The notes: generated from the sequence alone by a model not told the origin. A DNA stretch of 64,000 bases from CAYYKK01 sp046351395 (GCA_046351395.1 JAXLYP010000001.1:434001-498000), one strand, 5' to 3'; positions 1 through 9,819 are shown, counted from the first letter of the stretch. Made by a program: numbers and translations.

Positions 1-63
1 GAGCCGACCGGACCACGTGGCCATGCCCCAGGCGGGGCAGCCGAGGTAATAGCTTCGGATCAC
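1..63 (-). CDS. DUF72 family protein, N-terminal fragment
   Basis: Only the first 21 codons are inside the window; the gene continues past position 1. A GTG at 63-61 opens a frame whose start reads as an aromatic-Leu-Gly-Cys-Pro-Ala-Trp stretch followed by a second Trp five residues on. That Gly-x-x-x-Trp-x-x-x-x-Trp pattern is the usual N-terminus of DUF72 (YecE-like) TIM-barrel proteins, whose biochemical role is not established. The call rests on this short motif only. The 106 bases between this start and the next gene's stop show no other coding signal. Confidence 0.55.
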   Translation of the reverse strand, partial: MIRSYYLGCPAWGMATWSGRL

Positions 64-169
64 GCGGCCCTACTCTATCGACGATCGCCTCGGGCGGGGG
101 CGTTCCATGCGTGGTCGACCCTCCGAGTCGGCTGCCATTCGCGGTGGTGCCCGCGCGAGCGGGCCCGCC

Positions 170-805
170 TCACGGCTTCGCGAGCGCGTAGCCCTTCCAA
201 TGGCCGAAGCACCAGCACATCACGTTCTCGGCGAGCTGCGCGAACCGGACCTCGTGGGTGCCGACCTTCACGCCGGCGAACCAGCCCGTGAAGTTCTCGA
301 TGTTGCCCTCGCTGTCGTGCTTCGGCGTCGTCAACGTGTAGTCCTGCGAGAGCTTCTCCACCGGCCACGTCGATTTGGCGAGGGCGAAGAGTCTGCCCCG
401 GAGGAGCTTTCGTGTCGCCGCGGGATCGTCCGCGAGATCGCTGCGCTCCTTCTTCGTCACGATCGCATAGGTCGTCTCTGCGCCGGACCACGTCGTGTAG
501 ACGAGGTCGAGCGGGTCGCAGGCGTCGCACGCGTCCATGCTGTTCGAGCGAGCGGACCAGAAGCCGCCGTCGTCGTACCCGAGGCCGACGAAGAGGCCAC
601 CGCCCTTCCCCATGTACTGGTCGGCGATGAAATTCACCGGGAGCGCCGTCGCTGGGTTCCAGCGCTCCACGTACGCGCCGGTACTGGGGCAGGTCTCGAT
701 GGTCGCGTGCTCCTGATCCCTGGCGACGACGAGCTCGGCGTACGCCGATCCCGTCGCGCTGAACACGACCGCCGCCGCCACGAGCCCCGCTGCGAGCTTC
801 TTCAT
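170..805 (-). CDS. Secreted hypothetical protein
   Basis: A 211-residue protein that I do not recognise. I placed the start at the ATG at 805 because it opens a standard signal peptide: two lysines, a hydrophobic Ala/Val-rich core and an AYA-type cleavage site near residue 23. A longer reading frame begins upstream but would put charged sequence before the signal. The mature part has a CDACD cluster and a Cys-Trp-Cys motif near the C-terminus, so disulfides are possible in the periplasm or outside. It lies 85 bases after the membrane histidine kinase on the same strand and could be the last gene of that operon. Confidence 0.75.
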   Translation of the reverse strand: MKKLAAGLVAAAVVFSATGSAYAELVVARDQEHATIETCPSTGAYVERWNPATALPVNFIADQYMGKGGGLFVGLGYDDGGFWSARSNSMDACDACDPLDLVYTTWSGAETTYAIVTKKERSDLADDPAATRKLLRGRLFALAKSTWPVEKLSQDYTLTTPKHDSEGNIENFTGWFAGVKVGTHEVRFAQLAENVMCWCFGHWKGYALAKP

Positions 806-890
806 GGCGCCGGTACGCCCGAGCCAGAGGTGTTGTTCCACCCGATCACGCTTCCTCGAAAACGGGTCGTCGGGCCAACACATCGTCGGC

Positions 891-2447
891 TCAGGTCGAG
901 CGCTCGCCCCCCGGCAGGTGGATGCGGAAGCAAGTGCCGCGCGGGGCGCGCGCCTCGCACACGATGACGCCGCCGTGCGCCTCGATGATCTCGCGCGTGA
1001 CGGCCAACCCGAGCCCGGTGCCGCGTTGCTTCGTGGTGAAGAACGGATCGAACACGCTCGCGCGCACCTCCTCCGGGATTCCGGGACCGCCGTCCTCCAC
1101 CCGAAGGTCGACGCCGCCGCCCACCGCGGCCTCGAGGCGGACCTCGATCGATGCGTCCCCCTGCTTCGCCTGCTCGCTGAGCGCCTCGCGCGCGTTGCGC
1201 AGCAAGTTCAAGAGCGCCTGTCGGAGCTGCGCTTCGTCGAACGGGATGCTCGGGACGTCGCCCACCTCGTCGAGGTGGATCTTCACGGCGTGCGCCTCCA
1301 TCTCGGGGCGTACGAACGCGATGACCTCCCGCACGAGATCGCCGACCGACTCGACCTCGAGCGTCGGCGAGGGGCGCCGCGCGACGCTCAGGTACTGCTC
1401 GCTGATGCGCGCGAGGCGCGCGGTCTCCTTCTTGATCGCCGCGAGCAGCTCGCGCCCCTCCGCGAGATCGGCGCTGCCCGATTCGGCGATTTCGCCCTCG
1501 AGCATCTCGAGGTTCAGCCCGATGGAGGACAGCGGGTTCCGGATCTCGTGCGTGATGTGTGCCGCCATCTTCCCGATCGTCGCGAGCCGCTCCGCGTGGA
1601 CGAGATCCTCGCGCGCGGCCTTGATCGCCCGGACCATGTTCTCGAACGTCGCGGCGAGCTCCCCGATCTCGCTTCGATCGCGGACGACCTCGCGCGGCGA
1701 AAGATCGCCCTTCGCCACCGCCTTCGCGCGCTCGGTGACCATCGCGAGGGGCCTCAGGATCCGCTGCGTGTAGAGCGCGATGCCGACGCCGACGAGCATC
1801 GTGAACCCGGAGAGCCCGATGAACAGCGCGAAGCTCCGCGTCTCGCGCGACTTCGCGGTGTCGCGGAGCGACTCCATGCGCTCCTGCACCTTCGACTTGA
1901 GCCCTCGGATCCGCTGGGTGACGTCCGCCTCGCGCTTGACGAGCTCGCCGTGCACCTTCTCGGACTGCGCGCGATCTTCGTTGGCGAGGAGGCGCAGCAG
2001 GTTCGCGAACTGCTCCGCGTTGTCCGTCATCTCGTCCTCGATCGCGTCCAGCTCGCGCGCGGCCTCGTCGCGAAACGCGGCGGCCTCGTCCGGCAGCTGC
2101 TTCGCCGCGTCGCGCGTCTGCGCGACGAGGTTCGGCCGCGCGCGCGTCAGCGTCTCGATCCACTCCCGGACGTCCGTGTTGCCCTTGGAGAGCGCACCCG
2201 CGCCGAGGAGGTGGTTGAACTGGGCCGCGAGGACGTTCTGCTCCGCGAGGGCGACCCCGAGCTGGAGCTGGAGCGGCACGTAGCCGTCGCGCAGGAGCTC
2301 GGCCTCGCGCGACGCCGCGCGCATGTTCCGGAGGCTCCAGCCCATCGTGATGGCAAACGCCGCGAGGACGACGAGGTAGGAGACGAGCAAGCGACGCGCG
2401 ATCGTCCGTCGCGGGGCGGCGCCGGGCTCGGGCGGCGCCTCGCTCAC
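891..2447 (-). CDS. Membrane-bound sensor histidine kinase (HAMP)
   Basis: A 518-residue sensor kinase. Order: short cytoplasmic N-terminus, TM1 at about residues 20-38, an extracytoplasmic helical sensor region of about 165 residues, TM2 at about 205-228, HAMP to about 282, the H-box HEIRNPL with phospho-acceptor His300, then the N-box (LLNLLRNARE), DGGPGIP and GTGLGL ATP-lid motifs. The helical sensor resembles the four-helix-bundle type used for small ligands, but the ligand is unknown. The GTG start at 2447 overlaps the stop of the upstream Fe-S gene in a GTGA tetranucleotide, implying translational coupling. No response regulator is adjacent, so its partner must be encoded elsewhere. Confidence 0.93.
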   Translation of the reverse strand: MSEAPPEPGAAPRRTIARRLLVSYLVVLAAFAITMGWSLRNMRAASREAELLRDGYVPLQLQLGVALAEQNVLAAQFNHLLGAGALSKGNTDVREWIETLTRARPNLVAQTRDAAKQLPDEAAAFRDEAARELDAIEDEMTDNAEQFANLLRLLANEDRAQSEKVHGELVKREADVTQRIRGLKSKVQERMESLRDTAKSRETRSFALFIGLSGFTMLVGVGIALYTQRILRPLAMVTERAKAVAKGDLSPREVVRDRSEIGELAATFENMVRAIKAAREDLVHAERLATIGKMAAHITHEIRNPLSSIGLNLEMLEGEIAESGSADLAEGRELLAAIKKETARLARISEQYLSVARRPSPTLEVESVGDLVREVIAFVRPEMEAHAVKIHLDEVGDVPSIPFDEAQLRQALLNLLRNAREALSEQAKQGDASIEVRLEAAVGGGVDLRVEDGGPGIPEEVRASVFDPFFTTKQRGTGLGLAVTREIIEAHGGVIVCEARAPRGTCFRIHLPGGERST

Positions 2448-3577
2448 GGGAGGCCGAGGCCGCGGGCGATCCACTCGATGAGATCGTCCGCTTGCTCGCC
2501 GCTCGCCCGAAACCGGCGGAGGCTCGAGGCACACGCCGTCACGAGCTTGCCGTCGCCCTTCGCGCGGTGCTCGGCGAGGCGTCGATCCGCGATCTCGCGG
2601 CTCGCCTCGGGCATCGTGACGGGGAGGAGCCCGCCGCCTCCGCTGCACTCCGTCATCGTCCCGTTGCGCTGGAACTCCCGCGGGGGAGCGCCCGCGACCT
2701 TCGCGAGGATCCTCCGCGGCTCGTCGACGCGGCCGAGCCCGCGCGCGAGCTGACACGGGTCGTGGTAACGAGGCGCTTCGCCGAGCGGCGCCGTGGAGAG
2801 CTTGTCGACGGACTTCGCGGCGAGGTCCACGAGCAACGTCGGCGCGCGGAGGGTGACGCCCACGCGCGGATAGTCGGTCGCGATGGTCCGCGCGCACCCC
2901 GGATCCACGGCGACGAGAGGATCCGCAGCCGCCGCCGCGGCCGCGAACGTCTCGGCGGCGCGCACGAAGCCCTCGCGATCTCCGGCGTCGAGGAGCGGCG
3001 CTCCGCAGCAGACATCGATCACGCGGGGCGGCGAGTCCCCGAGGAGGCGCGACACCGCGCGCACCGCGAGCGCGTCGAGGCGCGCGCCCGTGGACGCGCG
3101 CAGATCGAAGAGGTGGTAGCCGCACCCGACGACGACCGCCGCGCTCCCCTGAGGCGCGGGCTCCGAAGCGAAGACCTCGGCTGCGCGCGCCGCGATCGCC
3201 ATCCCGCGCGTCCGGTGGTCCGCCGCGACCCGGCGCGCGGTCTCGGGCGCCGCGCCGCGCGCGAACGCCTCCGCGCGCGTGTCCCTGAGGGTCGTCGCGA
3301 CGTCGTTGCGGTGATCGCACCGCTCCTTGCACGCGCCGCAGCCGGTGCACCCCCACGCGACGCTCGCCGTGTCCGCCTCGAGGGCCATGTCCCCGCGCCC
3401 GAGGAAGTAGGACGCCGACATCTTCCCCCAGGGCGTGAGCGACTCGGTCGGCTCGACGTTCGAGACCGGGCACGAGGCGCGACAGAGCTTCGGGCAGTAG
3501 ACGCACTTCTCGAGGGTGCTCGTGTGAGCCTCGAGCATCGCGAGGCGGGTCGGCTTGCTGCGGGCCTGTGTCGTCAA
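2444..3577 (-). CDS. CCG-domain Fe-S oxidoreductase (GlpC/HdrD-like)
   Basis: An electron-transfer protein of 377 residues from the TTG start chosen here. The N-terminal third holds two cluster motifs, CVYCPKLCRASCP and CTGCGACKERC, each suited to a 4Fe-4S cluster. The C-terminal part has the two cysteine-rich CCG repeats (VCCGAPLLDAG, HDPCQLARGLG and ECSGGGG) found in GlpC, LutA, GlcF and HdrD/B. The TTG at 3577 overlaps the stop of the upstream kinase (TTGA) and has AAAGAGG about nine bases before it; the first ATG, at 3538, has no ribosome site. No catalytic flavoprotein subunit is next to it; instead it sits between two histidine kinases, which is unusual. Its substrate cannot be read from sequence. 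Confidence 0.85.
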   Translation of the reverse strand: MTTQARSKPTRLAMLEAHTSTLEKCVYCPKLCRASCPVSNVEPTESLTPWGKMSASYFLGRGDMALEADTASVAWGCTGCGACKERCDHRNDVATTLRDTRAEAFARGAAPETARRVAADHRTRGMAIAARAAEVFASEPAPQGSAAVVVGCGYHLFDLRASTGARLDALAVRAVSRLLGDSPPRVIDVCCGAPLLDAGDREGFVRAAETFAAAAAAADPLVAVDPGCARTIATDYPRVGVTLRAPTLLVDLAAKSVDKLSTAPLGEAPRYHDPCQLARGLGRVDEPRRILAKVAGAPPREFQRNGTMTECSGGGGLLPVTMPEASREIADRRLAEHRAKGDGKLVTACASSLRRFRASGEQADDLIEWIARGLGLP

Positions 3578-5886
3578 GTCGATTGACCTCTTTCGAGCTT
3601 TCGAACGCGCGTCTTCCGGTCTTCCCGACCGGACTTCGAGCCCGACGCGTGGGTCGGAGCGGACGGCCGGGCAGCACGCTTCGCTCCCGGTCCCTCGGCT
3701 GCGTGCGCTCGCGGCGCCGCGCCGTCCCCATCCGCGCGGTCGTTCGTCGGGTCGTCCCGGCGGTGCTGCGGAATGCGGATGACGAACTTCGCGCCCTCGG
3801 CCTCGTGCGCTCGCGGCGCCATCAAGAGCCCCGGCCCGGGGCCATGCCGCCCGAACGGCTGCGCGCCCGGCGCGGACGTCCTGCCGCTGACGACGGAGAT
3901 CTGACCCCCGTGCTCCTCGACGATCTTCTTCGCGATCGACAGCCCGAGCCCGGTGCCGCCCTTTTTCCCCGACGTCGCGAACGTCTGGAAGAGGCGCTTT
4001 CGGATCGCCTCGGGGATGCCCTTGCCGGTGTCCGACACGGTGATGACGAGCTCGTGCGACACGATGCGCGCCGAGATCGTGAGCGTCCCGCCCCGATCGC
4101 CCATCGCCTCGATGGCGTTGCGCGCGAGGTTGTTGATGACGCGCATCATCTTCCCCTCGTCGAACCGGGCGACGCCCTTCTCGTCGATCTCCATGACGAG
4201 CTTCACGCGCGTGCCCGCGAGCTCGCGCTGGATCTGTTGCTCGACCTCGCCGAAGAACGTGCTCAGGAACACGCGTCGGATGAACGTCGTCCGCTCGCCG
4301 CGGGCGAACTTCAGGATCTCCTGCTGCATCGCGCCGATGGCGTCGAACTGCTTGGCGATCGCCTTCGCTTGCTCGACGCGCGTCTCCTCGTCCGCGGTGC
4401 TCGCCATGAGCTGCACGTACCCGTTGATGACGCTCATCGGGGTCCGCAGATCGTGCATCACGCCGGAGAGCAGGCGACCGATGGACGTGAGGCGCTCGCT
4501 CCGCTCGCGCTCCGCGCGCGAGAGGAAGAGCCGCACGGCCGTGGACGCGTTCGCGGAGACGAGGCGGAGGAGCGCGCGCGCGTCCTGCGTGAACCCGCCC
4601 GGCCGCGTCGCGTTGTAGAGCGCGAGCGCGCCGATGGGGGTCTCGTTCGGCCCCTCGAGGGGCATCGCGATGGCGCTCGTCACGTTGAGCCCGAGGATCG
4701 ACCCGAGCCGCCACGATACCGGCCCCGACTCCGGCAGGTCGCCGTCCGCGAGCGCGAGCGGCGGGCGATCCGACCCCGCGGGCGCTGCGGACGCGGGCAT
4801 GTGCTGCGCCTCGTTCGAGCGCATCGCCTGGCCGATGATGCCCTCGCCGCGCCGCACGCTGAGGCGCTTCACCTCGGGGAGCGGCGCGCGCTTCTCCACC
4901 GGGAATCGGCCGCTCGAGGACGCCGCCTTCGACGCGTCGACGAAGTAGAGCCACACGCCCTCCTCGCCCTCGTCGACCATGAGCCCGCCCGCTTGCGCGC
5001 CGCAGGCGCGCGCGGCCTCCGAGACCACCGCGCGCGCGAGCTCCTCGATCGTCGAGGCGCGCGCCATCGCGCTCTCGAGCTCGAAGAGGAGCTTGAGATC
5101 GCTGACGCGATGCTCGAGCTGCTCCTTCGTCTCGACGAGCTGGATGTTCTTCTGAATCACGGAGAGAAAGAGGCGCGAGTTGTCGATCGACACCGCGGCC
5201 TGGGTCGCGAGCGCGATGAGGAGCTCCTCGTCGTAGAGCGAGAACTCGTCGAACTCGACGGCGGGGTGGAGCTTCTCGCCCCGCTGCGTGTTCGGCGGGC
5301 GCTTGTTCAGGACCTGGATGACCCCAATCGTCCGGCCGACGTGGTTCTTCATCGGCGCCGCGAGGATGGAGCGCGTCCGGTAGCCGGTCACGTCGTCCCA
5401 GCTGCGCGAGAACCGGCGATCCCTGTACGCGTCGCGGATCCGGATGGTGTGACCATGCTTCGCGACCTGCCCCGCGATGCCGGCCCCGAGCGGGAGCTCG
5501 ATGCTGCGCGCCTCCGCGCCGATGATGATCCGCGAGAGGAGGCGCCCGCGCTGCTCGTCGAGGAGGTAGAGCGTCGCGCGATCGGCCTCGAGCAGCTCCG
5601 CGATCTTCCCGAGAATGAGCTCCAGCAACTGATCGAGATCGAGCGTGCTGCCGAGCGCGAGGCCCACGTCCCGGAGCGCCTTCACGGTGCGCTCCGCGCG
5701 CGCGAGCCGCGCGTCCAGATCGGCGCAGCGCGCCTCGAGCTCGTGGGTCTCGTCCCGCGGCGCGATGGGCGCGCCGTCCGTCAGTGGCTTCGCCTCGCCG
5801 AGGCGCCGCTTCTCGGGTTTGCCATCACCCCGGCCCGACGCGTGCCCGCGTCGGGACGTACGATCGGGGCTGGGCTTCGGGACCAC
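3574..5886 (-). CDS. Soluble GAF-domain sensor histidine kinase
   Basis: A 770-residue cytoplasmic kinase with no membrane segment. After a charged, disordered 45-residue start comes a coiled coil, a first GAF domain at about 60-245, a second GAF-like domain at about 270-470, an H-box (MHDLRTPM), N-box (NNLARNAIEAM), DTGKGIP and GTGLGLSIAKKI. About 30 Gly/Pro-rich residues are inserted between the ATP lid and the last strand of the catalytic domain, and a basic tail of about 60 residues follows. It is the first gene of the kinase/Fe-S/kinase operon, overlapping the next gene by TTGA. The GTG start lacks a clear ribosome site, so the true N-terminus could be somewhat further in. Confidence 0.92.
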   Translation of the reverse strand: MVPKPSPDRTSRRGHASGRGDGKPEKRRLGEAKPLTDGAPIAPRDETHELEARCADLDARLARAERTVKALRDVGLALGSTLDLDQLLELILGKIAELLEADRATLYLLDEQRGRLLSRIIIGAEARSIELPLGAGIAGQVAKHGHTIRIRDAYRDRRFSRSWDDVTGYRTRSILAAPMKNHVGRTIGVIQVLNKRPPNTQRGEKLHPAVEFDEFSLYDEELLIALATQAAVSIDNSRLFLSVIQKNIQLVETKEQLEHRVSDLKLLFELESAMARASTIEELARAVVSEAARACGAQAGGLMVDEGEEGVWLYFVDASKAASSSGRFPVEKRAPLPEVKRLSVRRGEGIIGQAMRSNEAQHMPASAAPAGSDRPPLALADGDLPESGPVSWRLGSILGLNVTSAIAMPLEGPNETPIGALALYNATRPGGFTQDARALLRLVSANASTAVRLFLSRAERERSERLTSIGRLLSGVMHDLRTPMSVINGYVQLMASTADEETRVEQAKAIAKQFDAIGAMQQEILKFARGERTTFIRRVFLSTFFGEVEQQIQRELAGTRVKLVMEIDEKGVARFDEGKMMRVINNLARNAIEAMGDRGGTLTISARIVSHELVITVSDTGKGIPEAIRKRLFQTFATSGKKGGTGLGLSIAKKIVEEHGGQISVVSGRTSAPGAQPFGRHGPGPGLLMAPRAHEAEGAKFVIRIPQHRRDDPTNDRADGDGAAPRAHAAEGPGAKRAARPSAPTHASGSKSGREDRKTRVRKLERGQST

Positions 5887-6008
5887 GGTTTTCGACGGTA
5901 AAAGGCAAGACGCGATCCGTCCATAGATTCTCGCGAGCTTGGCGCCCCGAGGCGGGCCACGGTAGGGTCCGGAAGCGGTCCGCGCCGGTCCGCGTTTCAG
6001 GCTCTCGC

Positions 6009-7784
6009 ATGTCGAAACGAACGACGGTCCTCGTGACGCTCCTCTGCGCCCTCACGGCGCTGGAGCGCGCGTCGTTCGCGGCGCCCACGCCCGCGCCGAG
6101 CGCCTCCGCGAGCGCGTCCGCGACCGTGAGCCTGCCGGATCCGGCGTCCCTCCCGCCGCTCCCGCGCCTCGAGGCGATCCACCCTCCGGAGACCGACAGC
6201 GCCTCTCAGAAGGAGCTCGAGAGCCTGCTCTCGCAGATCCTCTCCGAGAAAGCGGACATTCGAGATCGCGCGCGCGCCGCCATCCCGGACGTGTCGCCCA
6301 CGCTTCTCGGCGCGATCCACGCCCGGATCGAGGAGATCCGCGGCGCCATCGATCGGACGGAGGCCCCGCTCCTCCTCGAGAACGCGCGCAAGGCCGCGCG
6401 ACAGAAGCGCAAGGCGATCGCCGCGCAGCCGACCGCGCAGCCGAAGGACGACAAACCGAAGCCCCCGAAGAAGCGCAACAAGAAGAACAAGAAGGACGAC
6501 AAGCAGCCCCCGGACAAGCCCCCGGAGGTGGCGGACGAGGACGGCGACCTCAACGATTGGCTGCCGATCGTGCTCGACCAGGCGAAGCCCGAGAAGGAAG
6601 CGTGGCGGAACCTGGTCGAGCTGCTCGCGATGGAGCGCATGCTCACGGCGATCGGCTCGACCGCGGCCGTGCGTGAGCTCCTCGGCCTCCGCGCGAGCTT
6701 CGGCAAGATGCTCGAGCTCGACATCAAGCGCCAGATCATGGTCCTCGGCGACAAGGCGGTCGCCGGGCTCATCGAGATGAAGAAGCACGACGCGAGCGTC
6801 GTGCGGCAGCTCGCGGAGGACCTGCTCGACAAGCTCGGCCGCGCGTTCCCCGGGGAGGCCGTGGCGTCCGAGGACCCCGACATCCTCGCGGACGTGCTGC
6901 GCGCGTTCGGCCGGATCCGGGACGTCGACGCGGTGCACGTCGCGCTGAGCTTCGCGAACAGCGATCGCCGCAAGATCCGGGACGCCGCGCGCGAGGCGAT
7001 CGTCGGCATCGGGGACGCGGGCAAGTGGCAGCTCAAAGAGGCCTACCAGGATCTCACGGGCGAGAAGCCCGAGCCGAAGACTCCGTGGGAGACCCTCGCG
7101 AAGCAGATCTTCGGGATCTACGACCGCGCGCGGCTCGCCGCGTTCGACAAGCTCGTCAGCGACGGGATGTCCGCCCAGAAGGACGGGAAGCACGCGGACG
7201 CCGTGGTCGCGTTCGATCGAATCTTGGCGGAGGATCCGCTCTTCGAGGGCCGGTCGGCGATGGCGCCGTCCTACGTCACTACGGCGCTCGCGCTCCCGCC
7301 CGAGAAGGACGAGGAGCGCCTCGCGATGCTCCGCAAGGCGCAGCGCCTCGACCCGGGCGGCAAGGACGAAAAGCACATCGAGAGCCTCATCGCGCTCACC
7401 GAGGCGAAGCTCCTGATCCACGATCGCCGGCCCGACCGGTTCCTCCTCGAGCGCGCCGTGGAGCTCGATCCGTCGAACCAGGAGGCGAAGGATCTCCTCG
7501 CGTCCTTCGAGGTCAAGGCGGTCGAGCAGAAGCAGTCCGACAAAAAGCGCTTCATCACCGCCGGCGCGATCTTCGGAGGGATGCTCGTCGGGGTGCTGCT
7601 CGTGGGGTTCGTCGGGCGCAAGAAGAAGAAGCCCGACGAGAAGAAGCCGGATGGAAAGGCCCCGCCAGTCGACAAGGCAGCGGAGCCGAAGGCGCCCGAG
7701 CAGAAGCCGCTCGAAGCGACCGCCCTCGAAGCGACCGTCCCCGCAGCGGAGCCGGCGCCGACGGAGCACGCCCGCGGCCCGTAG
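6009..7784 (+). CDS. Membrane-anchored HEAT/TPR-like exported protein
   Basis: A 591-residue protein of unknown function. The ATG at 6009 opens a signal peptide ending near an FAAP site; an in-frame extension further upstream lacks a signal and was rejected. After an Ala/Ser/Pro linker and a helical segment comes a Lys/Pro-rich low-complexity stretch at about 135-170, then helical repeats that look HEAT-like (about 180-350), and a TPR-like region at about 375-500 with the typical AxxxxxxAlxlDP ends. A glycine-rich transmembrane helix at about 517-535 is followed by RKKKK and a Pro/Glu/Ala tail. Repeats of this sort mediate protein contacts. It is convergent with the kinase gene beyond. Confidence 0.8.
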   Translation: MSKRTTVLVTLLCALTALERASFAAPTPAPSASASASATVSLPDPASLPPLPRLEAIHPPETDSASQKELESLLSQILSEKADIRDRARAAIPDVSPTLLGAIHARIEEIRGAIDRTEAPLLLENARKAARQKRKAIAAQPTAQPKDDKPKPPKKRNKKNKKDDKQPPDKPPEVADEDGDLNDWLPIVLDQAKPEKEAWRNLVELLAMERMLTAIGSTAAVRELLGLRASFGKMLELDIKRQIMVLGDKAVAGLIEMKKHDASVVRQLAEDLLDKLGRAFPGEAVASEDPDILADVLRAFGRIRDVDAVHVALSFANSDRRKIRDAAREAIVGIGDAGKWQLKEAYQDLTGEKPEPKTPWETLAKQIFGIYDRARLAAFDKLVSDGMSAQKDGKHADAVVAFDRILAEDPLFEGRSAMAPSYVTTALALPPEKDEERLAMLRKAQRLDPGGKDEKHIESLIALTEAKLLIHDRRPDRFLLERAVELDPSNQEAKDLLASFEVKAVEQKQSDKKRFITAGAIFGGMLVGVLLVGFVGRKKKKPDEKKPDGKAPPVDKAAEPKAPEQKPLEATALEATVPAAEPAPTEHARGP

Positions 7785-7813
7785 CTCGCGGCCCGCGGAC
7801 AGCGCCCAGCGCC

Positions 7814-9784
7814 TCAGTACATCGGCGCGAGCGCGCACGTGGCGGCGTCTACCGAGACGACGCCCTTCGGGAGCGAGAACATCCACGTGGGCTTCATCCC
7901 CACGCCCACGTAACTCGCCTGCATGAGATCCGCCCCGCCCGCGTTCGTGAGCGCGACGCCGAGCGCGGTCTTGTAGGAGCACGGCTCGGAGGCGGCCGCG
8001 TCCCCGATCGAGTTGGCGAGCGGCGTCGCGATGAGGAGGTTCCGAACGCTCGAGACGCTCGTCATGGTGCCGCGGCTCAGCGTGAACAACGCAGTGACGG
8101 CCTCATCCTTCGCCAGATCGACCGTCGCGGTCGGCCAAACCTTCGCGATCGAGAACTGGGCGAGCTTCGACGAAGGGTCGAGCGAACGCGCGAACACCGA
8201 GGCCTGCGCGAGGAGATCCTCGACCGGAGCGGCGCTGAAGTTCGCGACCTTCACGTCCCCGCACGTCGAACCGGGTGGGCACGTGATCGCAAAGTTCGGC
8301 GGGAACCCGCTCGGGCTGGGCGGGGTGACGCTCACGCTCGTGAGGGACGGCCCGGGCGTGGGCGCCGCGCTCACGGACGACGGGGGCTTGCTGACGGACG
8401 CCGACGCCGTCGCGGTCGTCTTGCTGGCCGTCACCGCGATCGTGATCGCGACGGCCGCGCCCGCTGCGACGAGCACGCCGACCACGCCGACCACGACGAG
8501 CGGCGTGCGCGAGCGCTGCGCAGGCGCGCCTGGCGCGAGCGCTTGGCCGCGGTGCGCCGCGACGTCCCCCGTGGAGGCGGGCACCGCACCATATGTCTGT
8601 GAGGCGGGCGCACCGAACCCGGAGGCCGGTCCTAGCGCGACCGTGGGGCCAAAGCCGGACGCGCTCCGCTCGGTGGGTGCGCCTCGATCCGACGTCGCGC
8701 CCGCGAAGGTCCCCGCGCTCCGCTGCGTCGCTGGGTTTCGCACTGTCGTGTCGATCGACTGCGCGTAGGCGCTGGCCTGCGGCGTCATCACCGAGGTCGC
8801 GGGTCGGGTGGCCGGCATGTTCGAGCGCGCGAAGTCCTCGCGCGACGTCGGCGCGCCGGTGAACGGCGCTCGATCGAGGGCGCCGCTCACCGGCCCAGAG
8901 GACGAGAGGAGCGCTGCGCGCAACGCCTCGATCTGCTGGGTCGCGCTCGGGAAGCGCGCCGCGGGATCCACCGCGGCCGCGCGCGCGAACCATGCGTCGA
9001 AACCCGCCGGCAACGTGACCCGCTTGCGGCGCATCGCGCGCGCGGAGGGCGCCTCGAGGGCTCCGCCGAGGACGCGCTTGAGCATCGGCACGATGGAGTC
9101 GTGCGCCTCCGCGTCCTCCGTCCAGTAGGGCTCACCGGCGAGGAGGCAGTAGGCCACGTGCGCGAGCGCGTAGAGGTCGGCGCTCGGCTGGATCGATCCC
9201 TCCCCGAGGACTTGCTCGGGCGCCATGAAGAGCGGCGTGCCGACGGATCGGGTCTTCTTCGCGGCCGCCGCGGTGGCGACCTTCGCGATGCCGAAGTCGA
9301 GGATCTTCACGCACGGCGAGCCGTCGTCCCGCCGCGCGACGAAGAGGTTCTCCGGCTTCAAATCACGGTGGATGATGGTCTGCGCGTGCGTCTTCTCGAG
9401 CGCCCGCGCCACCTGTGTCAGGTAGAGGATGACCTCGCCCGGAGGCAGCACCTTCGAGCGATCGAGCAGCGCCTGGAGCTCCTCGCCGCGGAGCAGCTCC
9501 ATCACGAGGAAAGGTCGGTCGGCGTCGACGCCCGCGTCCGAGATGCGGACGATGTGCTCGCTGTCGATCGCGCCCGTGACCTGCGCCTCCTGCTCGAAGC
9601 GAGCGCGCTGCTCGGGGCTCTCGAGCGTCGCCGCGAGCATCACCTTGAGCGCCCGCGGCGTGTTCGTCCGAAGGTCCACCACCTCGTAGACCTCGCCCAT
9701 CCCTCCCGTCTTGATGGGGCGCACGATCCGATAGCGCCCGTGGAACACGGCTCCTGGGGCGAGGGCGTCGGCGCGCTCATCCAT
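7814..9784 (-). CDS. Transmembrane Ser/Thr protein kinase (Hanks type)
   Basis: A 656-residue receptor-like kinase. The kinase domain spans about 18-290 with a glycine loop (GGMGEV), Lys47, HRDLKPEN with Asp141, DFG Asp163 and an APE motif, so it should be active. A Thr/Ala/Pro-rich linker leads to one transmembrane helix at about 430-455, then about 200 extracytoplasmic residues that match nothing I know and contain a few cysteines. The gene follows the beta-propeller lipoprotein by 35 bases on the same strand, so the two are probably co-transcribed, and the lipoprotein may work with the outer domain. The linker is a likely autophosphorylation site. Confidence 0.93.
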   Translation of the reverse strand: MDERADALAPGAVFHGRYRIVRPIKTGGMGEVYEVVDLRTNTPRALKVMLAATLESPEQRARFEQEAQVTGAIDSEHIVRISDAGVDADRPFLVMELLRGEELQALLDRSKVLPPGEVILYLTQVARALEKTHAQTIIHRDLKPENLFVARRDDGSPCVKILDFGIAKVATAAAAKKTRSVGTPLFMAPEQVLGEGSIQPSADLYALAHVAYCLLAGEPYWTEDAEAHDSIVPMLKRVLGGALEAPSARAMRRKRVTLPAGFDAWFARAAAVDPAARFPSATQQIEALRAALLSSSGPVSGALDRAPFTGAPTSREDFARSNMPATRPATSVMTPQASAYAQSIDTTVRNPATQRSAGTFAGATSDRGAPTERSASGFGPTVALGPASGFGAPASQTYGAVPASTGDVAAHRGQALAPGAPAQRSRTPLVVVGVVGVLVAAGAAVAITIAVTASKTTATASASVSKPPSSVSAAPTPGPSLTSVSVTPPSPSGFPPNFAITCPPGSTCGDVKVANFSAAPVEDLLAQASVFARSLDPSSKLAQFSIAKVWPTATVDLAKDEAVTALFTLSRGTMTSVSSVRNLLIATPLANSIGDAAASEPCSYKTALGVALTNAGGADLMQASYVGVGMKPTWMFSLPKGVVSVDAATCALAPMY

Positions 9785-9819
9785 GGGAGACCACTATGCC
9801 CGAGGATGAGCGCTCGGCA

